From Membranipora membranacea (taxonomy: Eukaryota > Bryozoa > Gymnolaemata > Cheilostomatida > Membraniporidae), in contig OU612068.1 in NCBI GenBank assembly GCA_914767715.1, forward strand, positions 25,170,001-25,234,000: 64,000 bases of DNA, given 5' to 3'. The stretch's first letter is position 1, and each line of letters opens with the position of its first letter. Below the pieces are notes generated by a model, which made no database searches, was not told the DNA's origin, and saw only the letters and a program-made list of their open reading frames with translations. Positions 50,151 through 63,374 of the stretch are shown one piece after another. Position numbers and translations under genes: made by a program.

Positions 50151-51956
50151 GCAGGCCCCCCTCGCGAAGCTCCTACAGGTTGATTTGGTCATACTGTCAT
50201 GATGATTTGATCATGATGCGATGATGATTTCTCCACCTCCCTCCTACAATTTATTTGAGACTATGACTTGAATTAGTTTGAGGAGCATTGTCTAGTTCAG
50301 GTCATATAACTTATGAGATATGCGTTCTGCTAAAGAGGAGAGATAGCTCCTTCCTTTAAACATCGAAATAAGTAATTGTGTACAAAAAACTGAGCAATGT
50401 ATAATAAATGTATTTATGGAGGTTCAGGTATTGCGCAAGAGTGCGGAAAGTATGAAAGAGCAACTGGGTGCTCATCAAAACTGCCTAACTGACTCGGTAG
50501 ATATTACAGCGCCGGTCTGCGAGTAAAAAGCGATAAGCTTGACAGCACTTGGAGGTGGACCTGCAGAGAGTTACAAATGTGTACAGCTACAGAAGTGATC
50601 ACTAAACACAAAGCTCTAGATCAGAAGATTGTACCAGTGCATCCTTGTCAATACAGTCCTGAGCCTCAACTATCCAAAATCATGCTAGTGAAAACCTCTA
50701 GGGTTATTGGTAAAATTAGAATTGGTAGTGGTGCACTATTTCTGAGATCTAGAAAAAGATATGGTAATATTGTAGTGAAGAGTAGGCCTACTGCCATTGA
50801 TACAAGATTTTTATTCACCTCATTTATTTTGCTGGACAATGAATGTTTCAGAAAATGGTCACATCAATTGAGTTAATTTGAAAAAATTAATATCTTTGAG
50901 TGCCAGCAAACTATTAACTCTCCTGGCCAGAGTCTGCCTCAAAAAAAAGAATTCAACTTTGTAATAATTATTATCATTTCTTGTTACAGAAAGCGTTTCC
51001 GAAGCGCTCACCTCAGAGATGCTACTTACAATCCCCAATCAATATAAATTGGTTTTCAAGTCAAGCATAATGAAAGAAAATGAAAGATGCTTCTCAGTGG
51101 ACTGGACTGAAGAGGAGCTTCTCTGGATCACATCAACAGGCAAACTGTGGTCGAGACGGCTAGCAGACAATAGCGAAACTGCTATCCAATTATATGCTGT
51201 GGGACAACTTCCTTGTATGAGAACAAGCAAAACCGCCAATGTAGCGTTACTGAGTTACGAAAATTTCTCATTAAACGTCAGAGTTTCCCCCAGGTCACGT
51301 CTTTCAGAAGCCAAATCAATTATCTGTAGATATCCAAATAGAGGGCCATCTCTCACTCTCACAAATATATCTGTATCAGATACACATATTGCAGTCTGTG
51401 ACAATGGAACGTGTGTTGTGAGAGTATTTAATAGCAGTGGTACCGAAATTGGTCAATTTGGCGCTGGCTTTTTTAGACAGCCATGTGGTGTATTCCTTCA
51501 CGAAGATTCAGTATTTGTTAGTGATTTAACAGGAAGAAGCCTTTACAAATTTAAGCTCTATGACATCACCGACAATCAGAACCCGGTTTGGGTGTGCCGT
51601 GATCATGCAAAGCCTTCTGGGATATGTGTCAACCAGAATGGACTAATTCATGTGGCATCTGCTGGCAGTGGGCTAATACATCTCATCTCCTCACAAGGTT
51701 TGTTCTAACGACCCCTTCCCTATTCGCAAGCTGGCTAAAAGTGCCCTGCTGTCTGAGGATAATGGCCTGGTGAATCCAAGTACTTTCATATAGTGTCTTT
51801 TTTTTAGGAATACTTTTGACCCGTTTGACCTGCACGGAGCTGACCAATACAAAGAGTATATATGACATACGGATATCACCTGATGGGGTAACTTTAGCTG
51901 CAGCTTGCAGAGATGAGGGAATAAAACTATTCACTCTTCTGAATTCAGACAAGTAA

Positions 51957-54718
51957 ACATCAATCATAGATCCAAGGAATAACCCTTGATAGAACTGTCA
52001 TATTTGGATAAGAGGACATACCTGGTCATTGGTACATTCAGTTTAAACTGGAAATGGCAACATAATGTTCCGACCTAGTTCTAACCAATGAACTAAACTA
52101 AAGGTTTAGTTCATTGTTCTAACTATATCATTCTTAAATATGTAGTCACCCAATATTTTCACAATTTTTTACCAATCATCTAAAATGTTTCAACTAGTTT
52201 ATTTATGTGGTATGCTAGGACCATGCACATGCTTTACTCATGCCGATTCTTTAGAATTATTATTGATAAGAGGTTGATTTTAGAATTAAAAATATTTAAT
52301 CTGGTTAATTCATGCAGAATTGAAATTGCTGACTTTTTTGTTTCTATAGAAATTATAATCATAAGTCTGGTAATTTCTGTTCATCAAACATCCAAAGTTA
52401 GCAGACATTCTGACACCATTTATACATTGCAAGGATTAGTGTACTGGCTATCCTGACTAGGGATGAAAGTTCAAATAAATATTGCAATTTTTGAGCAGAT
52501 CCAAGTTTAATACAAAAACCTATGTCTATGATGTTCTGCCCTAGCACCTACCGAGTGTTCAATTACTGCCAAAAATCACAGCGCAGTGAATAGTAAGTGT
52601 ACTAATCACAGTCTAGTAACAAATCACGAATATCCATATCCCAAATATCCATTACCCTCGGCATACTGCTGTAGATAACACATCAAACTCACGTATAATT
52701 TAAGAATGTTATGAACCAAAGGTCATGAACCACCCACGACCCCTGGTGAAAGCTGCGCTGCGGGTGATGAGCTGTGGTTGGCGAACAGTTGTCAATAATC
52801 TTCAAGGAGCTCTCATTGAGTTAAAAAAAAATAATTGTATCAACCACTTAAGTGTGTTTTTTGAGTATTTGCCAAATATGTGAACTCAGAGCTTTAACAA
52901 TCGAGCGCTGCCAAATTATTAGCCCAACAGCAATTCTTCAACTGACAGACAGGTGATACGTCAATCGTATCACAAGTTTTTCAACAATGGATAAATGAAA
53001 ATATAAATTATTATTTTGCCATGCTCAGTTTCACTTGCCGTTAAGCTCTACTCGCTTCAGTTTTAGGTCTGTGCCATAATTGACAACAGTCAGTTTTTCC
53101 TACAAAAAAAATTTGATGCCGATAACTCAAAGGCAAAATTGACTTCAAATACTCACATCTCAGACTAGTTATAATTATGCAAATGGTCTCGGATATTTCC
53201 GCTCCTTCTGAACCTGGCTGAGAACAGGGCAGAACAGAAAAAGTTTTTCCCAACCTTTGCTGGAGTTCACATATGTTTTTTAGTTTGTTGCCACTTTTCA
53301 TATTTAATAGCTTCACTTCACTCATATTGTATTAGGAAGTTTAATCTGAATCTAAATCTTTAATCTAAAAGAGTTGTCCTATCTTTTCTCAAATCAGCCA
53401 ATCAGATTTGTGCTAGCCTCATCAGTTAATTCAGTTTGGGTAAGACTGGCGAACTGTCAACATCAGCCAGCACGGTATTTTAATGTCGCTCTAAAATATC
53501 CTGACTCAGTGTATCTGTATTAAACCATATTCTACATGGTAATTGTATTCAATCAACCATCACAATGAATACTCTGAACAGTCTATAATGGATATCGACC
53601 ACTGAACACTAAAGCTAGACACCTCTCGATATGGTGGTGAGTTTAATTGTACTCATTTTTCTTATCGTTTTTGGCACTGTAAATGTTTTTAAGTTTGGGA
53701 ACTAAATTAGGTATTAACAATATTGTGTTTAACTCGCTGTGGCAATTCAGCAGTAATGACAGACGTTTTATCCATCGTACGCCTGTCTACAACATGTTGC
53801 CTGAGTAATATCGATCTAGAAATACCACACTACACTTCGATCCGATCACTTCATCTCCAAGTGTATATCATCAGTAATCATATCGATATGATTATTCAAT
53901 CACTTATAATGCGGAATCGAAGTCATGCTCTGCTCGTCGATCACATTCAGTTATTGTCACTGCTTATTATTTTCGTTTTCAGTTGTATCAGGAATTTTAA
54001 GAGTGCCTATAGAGTACAAACTCACCCCATTGCTCGGTTTGACACTTATCCCACCAGTAATTGTAAGTCGTGATTATAAAATCTAAATGTATAATTTTTG
54101 TGACGATGATTAATTAATCTGCAAAACATTGATCATTGCAATTCGACATTATAATTTTGTTCCATGTTTAACTTGATAAAGTTTATCTTCCTCATTCCCG
54201 GGATAATATTTTAAATAGTTATCCTGTTTTTTAACATGGCAAGAGATTTTTATTTCACCATTGAAATCAAATCCATACTGTGTTTTAACCATGCACTTTT
54301 GTTTTGTCAACAGGGTACAATATTTCATTCAATACAAGAACACCATCTCTTACGACGATCTATTGTTGCCAATAATCACCATTGTCCTATCCGAGCACAA
54401 TATAGGACAAACAAAATGAATAGCTAAGAAATGGGACAGCGCAACCGATCCGCACTGTTATCAGCATACAAGCAAAAACCCGGTCAATTAGAAAACAAAT
54501 ATATTTCTCAATTTCTATGACGACAATATCGATAAGAAAAGCATACAACTGAAATGAGTGAAGAATGAGTTTGAAAATTAAAGTTTCAATTTTCAACAAA
54601 AAACCTAGGGAATATGGTCTTCACATTGATAACTTCAGAGTTAACCATTCCAATAGAGCGTGAATGTATGTAGATTGTAGTTTCGTCTGATAATATTAAT
54701 CTCTGTTTATAAATATAT
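51957..54718. other. Intergenic between convergent TRIM-like genes
   Basis: About 2.8 kb with no recognised gene. Frames at 53041-53325 (minus), 53723-54073 (plus) and 54387-54599 (minus) have no domain. It contains the CAATGAACTAAAC palindrome at 52086-52116. Confidence 0.5.
52086..52116. repeat. Palindromic CAATGAACTAAAC repeat
   Basis: Perfect 13-bp arms CAATGAACTAAAC and GTTTAGTTCATTG around a 5-nt centre. Confidence 0.8.
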
Positions 54719-57700
54719 TCAGGCGTCGGACCTTGGTGAATGGTGAATGGTGAATAGTTTCACTCCTTCCTCTCTACATGCTAAGGCTATAGTCACTCCG
54801 TCCTCTGAGATGCTGATGTCATGTATGACTGTTGTCTTTGTTATTCCTCTGCTTTTGAAAGTTTTGAGCAATACACCTATAAAACGTTTGCAATAAAAAA
54901 AACGTCAAGGTATCAGTCATAATCTATACAATAAACTGAGAGAAGATTTGAACGCAATGCATGAACTTACAGAGACACCGAAAAGGGCTCACATACATTT
55001 ACCAACAATAGTGGTGATAGTAAGTAAACTAAGAATTATTAGCGATTGACACATACGATCGTGCAAGAAATAAAAGGAAAAATATGTTATTGTACCTTCT
55101 GGAGAAATCAGGTAGACTTGATGGCGGTCATTTGATGCTACATACAGAAAGCCGTCTTTATCCTCACATACTCCTGAAGCAGATGGGATATTCTCACAAA
55201 CCCACTCTGGTTCTGAATTGGGTTCTAATTTGTATCTGTATAAGCAACCGTCTACATAATCACTAACAATCAGGTGATGTTGACACAGGAGAACTCCCCA
55301 TGGACGCTTCAGCTGACTGGATCCGATGCAAAATGATCGGTCCCCTTTGTGATTAAACACTATGACTTGATGACCCTGTACATCACATGCGGCGATGTAT
55401 TTATCTGAGATAGCAATATGAGAGAGATCTTTTTTGTTTTGGTCAAAACTGCATATAACTGAGTCTCCAGATGATAATGAGTGGAGACCTGATATCTTTA
55501 CTTCTCTTCCTTTTTCACAGGTACTAAGAGTGGCGACAGCAAAACTTCCAAATGGTTTTACAGAATACACGCAACCGCTAGTATCAAATTTTTTTTCCCT
55601 ATAGTTTTTGACATTATGAGCTAGGACACCCGACTCAAGTCCCAAGATTAGCTGATCTCCAATCCATGTGACAGTGTAGCATTTCTTCTCTGCTTTTGCA
55701 ATAGTTTTCGTGAACTGAAAACTTATCCTATCAGGTTCTATCAGAAATATTCCGAGGTAGGCTAAAAACATTTAAAAATTGAATCGGCATTCTTTTACAA
55801 CTGGTGAACTTTGATGGGTGTAGACTTGACATTATCAGACAGATAATAATAACAAAATTCATTGGATGATGGAGGAGACAAGAAATAGACAGTATGTTCA
55901 CTAATAAATTCAGGACAAATGTCAAGCACGCTCATTTCTGGTAAAGGAAATAAGTTGGTTGATCTGCGGGAACTGCAACATGTAATAAAAGATAACGTCA
56001 CGTTACCTGAAAGTGCAAGGTTCCTGGTCATCCTGATTTTTGAAAGCTGAGCCATCGGTTTGTATTTTGTTTTTCGAGCAAATTGTAATCTGGCATCATT
56101 CGATTTGTATTCTGTAATAACTACAGAATCATGTGTTTTTCTGAGCACATCAATGGTAGACTTCCACAAACTCTCCAGTTTATCTCGTTCCTCTCTCAGC
56201 TCTCTACTTGAATCCTCGACCTTCTCAGTACAGCGTCTCTGATAGTCAATCAGATCTTTCTTGAGTTTCTCACCACTTTCTTTCAATGATAGTATCTAGA
56301 AGAAGAGCCATAGATTTATGTTGTCAGTGGGCTTTAATATACATGTTATGCTTGAGTTTCATATCCAAGTTTCCTAGCTAGGCGATAGGTCGATAGGTGA
56401 GTCTTGAGTAATACAGGTTATATTTTGGGTAGAATAAGGTGGTATATCTTTGATCATACATTTATGATTCGATTAGAGGAAACTCTGGATTGCTTTGTGG
56501 CAGCAATGTGTATACTTGTCAAGCAATTTTAGTAATGACACACAGCAAGATATACCATGTTTAATAGTTTTACTCACAGTCTCTTCAACTACTCGATCAA
56601 TCTTTACCATCATATCAGATACTTCTGATTCGACCTCATGTAAATTCTCCCACGCTTTCTTCTCTTGATTCAAGCCCTCAGTGACCTTGTCTGATATTTC
56701 TTTCAATTTTACATTTAGATCATGCCTCATATGTGTGGCCATTGTTGAAATGGAAACAGAATCATGGCACTTATTTCCTGGTAATAGAAAAAGAAAATAA
56801 TCTAGCTTTCCTGTTTTTAGAAACTCATATCGATGCTGAAGCACACTACACTACAGGTTGTTAGCTGAATTGCAAATAAAACCTGCTTTGTGGGGAAAAA
56901 GGCTTGGGTTTTGTTTTTTAGTTTTCCACCCATGTTCTGAGAGGGGACTATTCCTAACTGACCTTATGTTTGAGCAGAGGGGTTCGGCCGGCTTGCCCCA
57001 AACTCACTGGTTTGAGAAAGGTAATGATGTGACCTAAATACGATTGTAACAATCAACATTACCACAAGGCATAACATAAACAATCATCTATCCAAAATTA
57101 AATCGTTTTACTAATTTCAGGGAGGGAATTCTTTACAGGATGACCTTGATGCTTGATTTAGAGACTTGATCCGGTCTTAATGCGAGTCATATAGTGCATA
57201 CCCTTACCCCTACTACTGGGAATCTCTTGGGAACTACCTCATGGGCAAGTGTGGCTGTTTCAGCAAAGGATATTACAAGCATAATGTTTTGCTTTATCAA
57301 TTAATATTATCATCTAATGATTTGTTGGCTCAGGCAAGACATTCCATCAACCAACGATGCAGCATAGAGGAACGGGATAGTGTAAAATATATATCTGTAT
57401 AATAAATTTGTATATTTTATTAACTCACCTAAGCTTGCTTTACGGGAATAACTTGGGCAGACACCTTTCACCATATCACAAGATGAACAGAATAAATGAC
57501 GACAATTGTAACATGCAGAAGTCAGCTTTCTGTCCTCATGTAGAGCACAATACCTCGGTCTATACTTCTCTTGGTTCATCTTATATACAGATATGTCTAT
57601 CTGATGATGCTTTGCGGAGAAGAACACCTTTGACTGTTCGTGGAGCTGTAATGAAACTAATATGATATTTTTGGAATGAAACTTAGAACTCTACTGCGTC

Positions 57701-58611
57701 ATTATTACAGAGTCTTACAGGAATCATCACATCACTAGGTCTTTGGCATGAAAATGAGTCACAAGTTGGAGCAGATGGAGTGGATAGTTACAGTTAGGTC
57801 ACAGAGTTTTTAGGCAGGATAAGTACGTAATTCCTCTTCCATTTGTTTTCCAACCGAACAAAATGGAACATGAATTGAGAAAAAAATATGATGAGTTCTT
57901 ATTCTTGAATTAAAGCAGGAATATGTAATAATAATCTGTACCTTGAAATGATCATCACACAGTGTATGCTCGCAGTTGAGACAGTAGCACACTGATTGTT
58001 GTTCGCTACACAGATCACACTTGACAGGATCTGTGTCGATTTCAGCAGAAGAAGCTTCACCCGCCGTATCAGCTTTGGGGGCATAACTCTTCATTCCAGT
58101 CCACTCAGCATCATATAATCTCCTACAAATACAAAAATTTATCAGAAAAACTTACTATGTAAAAATCACAATCAGTAGAAATGGTATAACCACCCCTCCT
58201 AATAGCTACTAGCATTATCATTATGGGGTTCAGCTCACTGCTCACTCCTTCAGTACTGGTAAGTTAAGCTCACATAATATACATCATCGATGGCATGATC
58301 TCACCAGAAAATCTAGAAAAATGTATCGTGGCTGGCGTGAGCTTTAATAACATGCCCTATTGAATTTCTCAGCCAACTTGTTTGAGAATACTGGCAGCTC
58401 TTTCGCATTTTGAAAAAGAAGAAATTAAATCTGTATGTTGTTTGTACCCGCACACGGGACAGTCTTTCTTAGGATCCTCTTCTAAGCAGGGCAAACAAAA
58501 GACATGAGAACAGGGTAACAGTTTAGGCTCTATCATGTAGGTCAACTTCTGTAGACAGAATCCACAGTTCACGTCTTCCTGTAACTTATTGATTGTATCG
58601 TCTTCTGCCAT
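54719..58611 (-). CDS. TRIM-like RING/B-box/coiled-coil/beta-propeller protein (624 aa, 7 exons)
   Basis: A likely E3 ubiquitin ligase of the TRIM-NHL kind; its substrate is unknown. Minus-strand exons: 58611-58448, 58122-57942, 57645-57429, 56777-56578, 56295-56007, 55761-55096, 54876-54719; phases 2,0,1,0,1,1 agree and the sum is 1875 nt. RING C3HC4 is at Cys16, Cys19, Cys34, His36, Cys39, Cys42, Cys51, Cys54. Two B-box-like zinc modules follow: CDLC...CYC..C...CDDHF (about 85-115) and YCALH...ACYNC...CSSC (about 140-170). A long charged helical stretch, the probable coiled coil, covers 190-340. Residues 350-624 are repeated beta-propeller sequence (GVLLCQHHLIVSDY, GVCEDKDGFLYVAS), like NHL repeats. 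The ATG lies 8 nt inside the exon after the acceptor TTGCAG, so there is a non-coding first exon. A damaged paralogue faces it from 47.7 kb. Confidence 0.85.
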
Positions 58612-59432
58612 TTTAGTGCCTGCAAGTAGAAAAACCAATTATGCCAACTTTTAAAATTCTACAACCAGAGGCAGAAGGAAATACTATTGGAGCTGCTTGT
58701 CATTGATAATGAGCCCTTGGAGCACAGATTCGTGATTCACATTCAACACAATGTAAATGTTTACCCCTGTGCCTTATTAGTGTCGATTGATTATGGGTAT
58801 CAACCATAGATATAAAAACTGTTTTTATATCTATGGTATCAACATAGACTGTCTATAGGTATTCACCTGAGAGTGCAGTGTGATTTTCGGGACCGGCTCC
58901 CTGTTATTTCAAGAGGTATGATAACCATAAGACTCTTAAGTCTAGTCCATTCCCTGAAATCGGCTGAAATGCCTCGATTCCTGACCCACAACCAACAGTA
59001 TAAGGTATTATACTAGATAACGGGGCACTGTCAAGTTGCTTGATTCCTTCATATGAAAATAGCCAGAGGGCTAGTGTGTAACAATCACTGATTGCGTTGG
59101 TGGTGATGTTGGCACTTAATTGTCAATGTTGGTGTTGCAGTGCCAGTCATGTAGCTGACTGTCTCTTTGGTTAGTTGGTATGTTATGGTTTGTATCTGAT
59201 AATGTCCTGCGTTTATGCTGTATGTAATACTTGAGTGTTGTGTCACGATGATATGAGTTATATTGGGAGAATGTTTTTGAGTTGGATAGTATGAGGTGTC
59301 AATTGTGTGTCAAAGAGTACATACATTACATTGAATAGGACACTCCTTAGCAATACACAGCTGAAAAAGGAAACATTATAAACAATTATAAGCAGAAATG
59401 ATTTGCTCATTACTTTTAGTTAACACTATAAT
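58612..59432. other. Upstream region of the TRIM-like gene
   Basis: Holds the untranslated first exon and promoter in principle, neither of which I can place, and the palindrome at 58803-58837. No other gene. Confidence 0.4.
58803..58837. repeat. Perfect 17-bp-arm palindrome
   Basis: ACCATAGATATAAAAAC and its exact inverse with a single base between. Confidence 0.85.
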
Positions 59433-59936
59433 CTACTAATCATAGTTGCCAAGTCGGCTTATTTAGGTGGGACCCTCCAGATTTTCACACCCACTTTCCA
59501 CTTTTTGTAATTCTCACCATTTCCTCCAGATTTAAGAGGAAACAGGCCTACCGTAATTTATAAGTAACTATCCAAGCACTTGTTGATTAGTTACTGGTAA
59601 GGTCTTTGCACACAAAATTAAAAGGAATTGTGCTATTCAATAATGTTAACAAATTTACCTGCTGTATTAAAATCACTATATTGTCAATACAAACATGAAA
59701 CTTTTTGGGGTCAAATATTCGTTTTAGCCCTTCCTAGTGGCTAGAAACACTCTCAGAGCATCATCAGATGAGACTCCGCTCCGGATCCTGTTAGGGGCTC
59801 GCACCGCCCCCGAAACCCCCAGGTGGATAACTCGGGTGCTTTGCACTCTCGAAGCACCCCGATGCAGTGCAGTATCGCTGTCAATTGAAATCTCCCACTT
59901 TTCAAATTTATATTACTTGGCAAGTATGCTACTAAT
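59433..59936. mobile_element. 488-bp TIR element with 8-bp target duplication
   Basis: Element 59441-59928 has termini CATAGTTGCCAAGT and, inverted, CATACTTGCCAAGT. It is flanked by identical CTACTAAT at 59433-59440 and 59929-59936. The interior has a GC-rich patch (about 59760-59860) and no transposase. Its CATA ends and 8-bp duplication resemble the larger element at 3541-5355, so the two may belong to one superfamily (hAT- or P-like). Confidence 0.78.
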
Positions 59937-60701
59937 CAATAGCCAATGATAAGGGTCGGACATTCCTTTGCGTAATGAACCCTTAATTAAAATGTCAGTT
60001 TCGAAATATAACACCAGTACCAGTCCCCCATATGACCTACTGAATTTCTGTGTCCCTAACCAACTTATTTTGCAGAAGTTGTCAGCTAGTGGGTACTTAC
60101 GACCTTTTTTTTCAATACCTCAGTCCGTCACCAGTGTATTCGGAGTTGTCTTCCCTAAATTGTCTCCAAGTGATAACTTAAGCCAGTTAACCTCACTTTG
60201 CATTTGTAAGCCAGTGTGGCGAGTGGTGATTGTTGGATGATTTAACATGGAGATTTTATAGACTCCGATAATGTTTCTCACAGAACTTTAGCTACTACTA
60301 CTACGTTTCTCACCGTTCAATGAATACTGTAACTATATCAACTATACAAAAGACGGAACAGTTAGCCACATCTGTAGCCACACACAAGTCACCATGTCTG
60401 TAAGCTAGTTGCTTAACAATGATTTTGTTACCATCACGAGCGTAGATGGTGTTTTGTTGCATTTATCATAGATAAATAGGATAGAAAAACTAAAATATAC
60501 AAACAATAGAAGTTGTGAACTCAAAAAGAATGTTCTGTTGCTAGTAGCCATATCCAGATTATTGGTCAGAGTACAACCAGGCCAGAGGTAACAAGCTAAT
60601 TCGGTGGCAGTATGAGTGCACTGTCACCAACGTAATACACCATTACGAATTATGCTGTCTGAATGGGTACTTAAATCCGTCGCTGGCAATGGGCATTGTA
60701 A

Positions 60702-60827
60702 GACATGTGGCAGGTACTGTATGGTACATGGCTTACAGCACTCAAGGCTGACAAAGTGTTGTTGTTTGTGCTGTAGGAGTTGCATGAGTGCTGTAAGACA
60801 TATCCCATACAGCACCTGTCACACGTC
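60702..60827. repeat. Imperfect long hairpin
   Basis: Arms of about 43 bp: GACATGTGGCAGGTACTGTA and onward to TTACAGCACTCA at left; the inverse at 60785-60827 has about eight mismatches. Related TACAGCAC...GTGCTGTA sequence occurs near 22900-22960. Confidence 0.6.
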
Positions 60828-61165
60828 TCACAACACCTTAGCTCTCAACATGGGCTGCTCCAACAACCCCTCTTCTATGATTTTTTTCATAAAACTGGCT
60901 ACTGCTTATACAGAACTGGACTGTTTTTCTGTAATGACCACTTGCGTAATGCACACAAATTACGGTAACTGTAAATTGCTGAACAGCTGAACAGAATTTC
61001 TCAGACTACTATTTGTTTGATTCTTTACAGGATTGGCTAATTTTGCATAAGTGTGGACAGCTCCGTATATTCTGCTCATTAATTTGTTTATTTTAAGTTC
61101 GCATTTGCCTTGGCTTCTTTCGACTTTTCGGCGTTACACTACACTAGTGAATGGATGAAAAGGAA

Positions 61166-61241
61166 CTAGTCTTGGCAAGCTTCGTTGGGGTGGAACCCCC
61201 AGCCCCCCCTCCCCATAACAAAGCTTGTCAAGACTGGCTAG
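61166..61241. repeat. Small inverted repeat of the CTTGTCAAGACTGGCTAG family
   Basis: CTAGTCTTGGCAAGCTT (61166-61182) faces AAGCTTGTCAAGACTGGCTA (61221-61240), with a CCCC/GGGG-rich centre. It belongs to the dispersed motif at 6997 and 26671. Confidence 0.6.
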
Positions 61242-61834
61242 CTGGAAGGTTAGGCTGGATAGTTTTTCTGGTTACCTGAACACCATCTGATTTTGTCAGA
61301 ATTGGCACATTGATTGCTTCGTCTGCTTGCCCTAAAATGTTTATATTAGGTCCCAACGGGAATTTGGTGACTTGTTAAATCATTTGGCTAGAAGGAGTGT
61401 GTTTGAGAAGTGATAGTCAGTCAGAGGAAAGAATACAAATTTTAGTCTGAGAAATTCTGTTCAGCTGTTCAGCAATTTTTCAGTTACCGCACAAATTATA
61501 ACTAAATATTAATAAATTGAGGCAAGAAAATGGACAGACAACACATGTAGGCCTACAAGTAATAAGTAAGATCAAAACATGTGCTGGTTCTGTTTGGTGG
61601 GTGGGTAGTTGTAGAACTGTTTGAGCCAACTGCAGTAGGGCGAGGACACCACCCACCAATCAGAGCCAACACATCATTGGCTAGTCTCTAAATACCAAAA
61701 ACCACATGCTTCCTGTTAGCTGGTGCAAGTTCAGTGGTTGCAAAGAGTACTCAACCACCACTCTGCACTTGCACCAACTACAGAAGGCCTGTGCTAAGAA
61801 CTCAAAGCAATGAAATAAACCTCAAAGCAATGAA

Positions 61835-61954
61835 CCACAGGTCTACTTCAAAACCTGGGATTTTGGCAATGTTTGACTGCCCCCCTTGAGTTTTTGTTGG
61901 GGGGGGGGGCAGTCAATCATTGCCAAAATCCCAGGTTTTGGAGTAGACCTGTGG
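61835..61954. repeat. 120-nt hairpin with 51-bp near-perfect arms
   Basis: The left arm starts CCACAGGTCTACTTCAAAAC and runs to a C-run at 61886; the right arm is its inverse with two mismatches, ending 61954. The loop is about 16 nt, including part of a G-run. The near-identity of the arms suggests recent origin or structural constraint. Confidence 0.85.
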
Positions 61955-62481
61955 TATGGTATGTATGTAGTACCAGAGCTAATATATCAATATTAGGACT
62001 GCGTAAGCTTTGTGTAGTACCATTGAATTGTACTATTGAGTTCAGTGGTAGTACAGTTTTCTTCTTTGGTTTAGTAGTTTCTCTTTGTAATGTGTTAGCT
62101 ACATCCTTATTGGTTAATTATTATTATCAAGGCTTTTTTCATTGGCCTACTTTTAGTATTCGTCTGCTTTTCTCTCTAGTTGTGTTTTGGATATTGAACA
62201 AGCAAGTTGTGTATATAGGACCAGGGACCTGATAGGACTGCCGCATTTCCTGACTTTGGGCTTTGCTACTCTGCCTCTCCTACAATGCTCAATAGGGTGG
62301 CCTAAAAATGCTAGAATTGATTATTCCATTTTGGAATTCCATTTGCTATTTATCCACAAAGCTTCAGTTTTGTGTTTATGATAAATGCATGTGTTGTGAA
62401 CGAGTTTAGATGAATGTGGTTACGCGTAATGTGAATCCTAGTATAGATTGTGAGTATGAGGATTTTTATGTATTACATTTG

Positions 62482-62516
62482 CTAGTTGCCTTCTCGTGTA
62501 CAAGAGAAGACAACTA
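62482..62516. repeat. Short hairpin
   Basis: TAGTTGCCTTCTC and GAGAAGACAACTA form 13-bp arms with one mismatch around an 8-9 nt loop. Confidence 0.55.
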
Positions 62517-63127
62517 CAAAGTATCACAGATATGTTTAACAGTATGAATGTGAAGCCCTAGTTCATACATGAATGAACATGGATGATTAGGGAGAGTGAG
62601 TGAGGTATTAATAGCAAGTGAAGAGTTTAGCTCGGGGACTCTTGATCCACCGAGAGAACTGAGCACAACAAAAATATTAATTGGAGCTGAAATATGTGGC
62701 AGCAGGACCCAGATATCTAGCCACATATTCAGTATTAGATAGTATTATAAAACACCAGAAAACCACCAGAAAATAAAAACAAACAACAACAAACAACAAC
62801 AACATGATTGTGTGATTGTGCTTGCGAGTTAATATCTTGTTCTGTTTATATTTGTATATGTTTTCTATCATGACGTTGTCTCTCACCCATGTTTTTGTCT
62901 ATCTCTAGGTTCGATATCACCATAACAGGACGGGTCGATCAGGATTAAATTACTTTGATGGTTGTCGATTCAGAGGTAGAATAGTGTAATTCGGTGAGTT
63001 GTATATTTATATGAATTGAGCATCTGCCATTAACTAGTTGTTAGTGTACACCCCAAAGTGCACCATTTCAAGTGCATCATTTGTGTATATAAAATAAAAG
63101 AAACCCTTATCCGGTGCCTCATATCAC

Positions 63128-63152
63128 CAATGAACTAAACCTTAGTTCATTG
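63128..63152. repeat. Palindromic CAATGAACTAA repeat
   Basis: CAATGAACTAA and TTAGTTCATTG, perfect 11-bp arms around a 3-nt centre. Confidence 0.75.
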
Positions 63153-63374
63153 ATATCACTCTTTCAAAAGGTGTTTTGGAAAAAAATAGAAGAAATGGCT
63201 GAATCACTGTCCTGTCTCCAACCACATATGTGTAGTAAAACCAGTTGAGGGTTTGCTAATTATAATTTCTACACTTCTTTTGTCTGATATGATCCATGAA
63301 AGCTTGAAGTCAATTAAAAATTAAACAACAGCTTACATACCCCATTCATATCCAATTTAAATCTGTGAGCTTCA

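Larger units (their letters stand above)
47735..51956 (+). pseudogene. TRIM-like RING/B-box/propeller gene, damaged paralogue
   Basis: Homologous to the intact minus-strand gene at 54719-58611. Blocks: RING exon 47735-47875, exon 2 48249-48426, exon 3 48973-49189 (217 nt, same as in the paralogue), exon 4 49483-49679, exon 5 about 50429-50700, exon 6 50990-51697 (beta-propeller), exon 7 51808-51956. Exons 2, 3, 4, 6 and 7 keep frame and phase. The RING exon has lost the part with the middle metal ligands (the SHVFCLPC region of the paralogue) and its frame is off at the following KKDCPVC-like sequence. The coiled-coil exon 5 has a stop and a change of frame near 50525. A deleted LINE lies in intron 4. 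It is probably a young pseudogene, or a gene using only the later exons. Confidence 0.72.
59937..63370. other. Intergenic with several hairpins, no gene recognised
   Basis: No frame here has a known domain or supported splicing. It holds inverted repeats at 60702-60827, 61166-61241, 61835-61954 and 62482-62516, and the palindrome at 63128-63152. A CAACAA-rich stretch lies at 62780-62803. Confidence 0.5.

Noticed and set aside
53723-54073. 116-codon plus-strand frame
   Set aside because: No domain, no usable splice partners and AT-rich composition; probably chance.
61873-62232. 119-codon plus-strand frame with hydrophobic segments
   Set aside because: Begins inside the hairpin at 61835-61954 and has no recognisable family or splicing.
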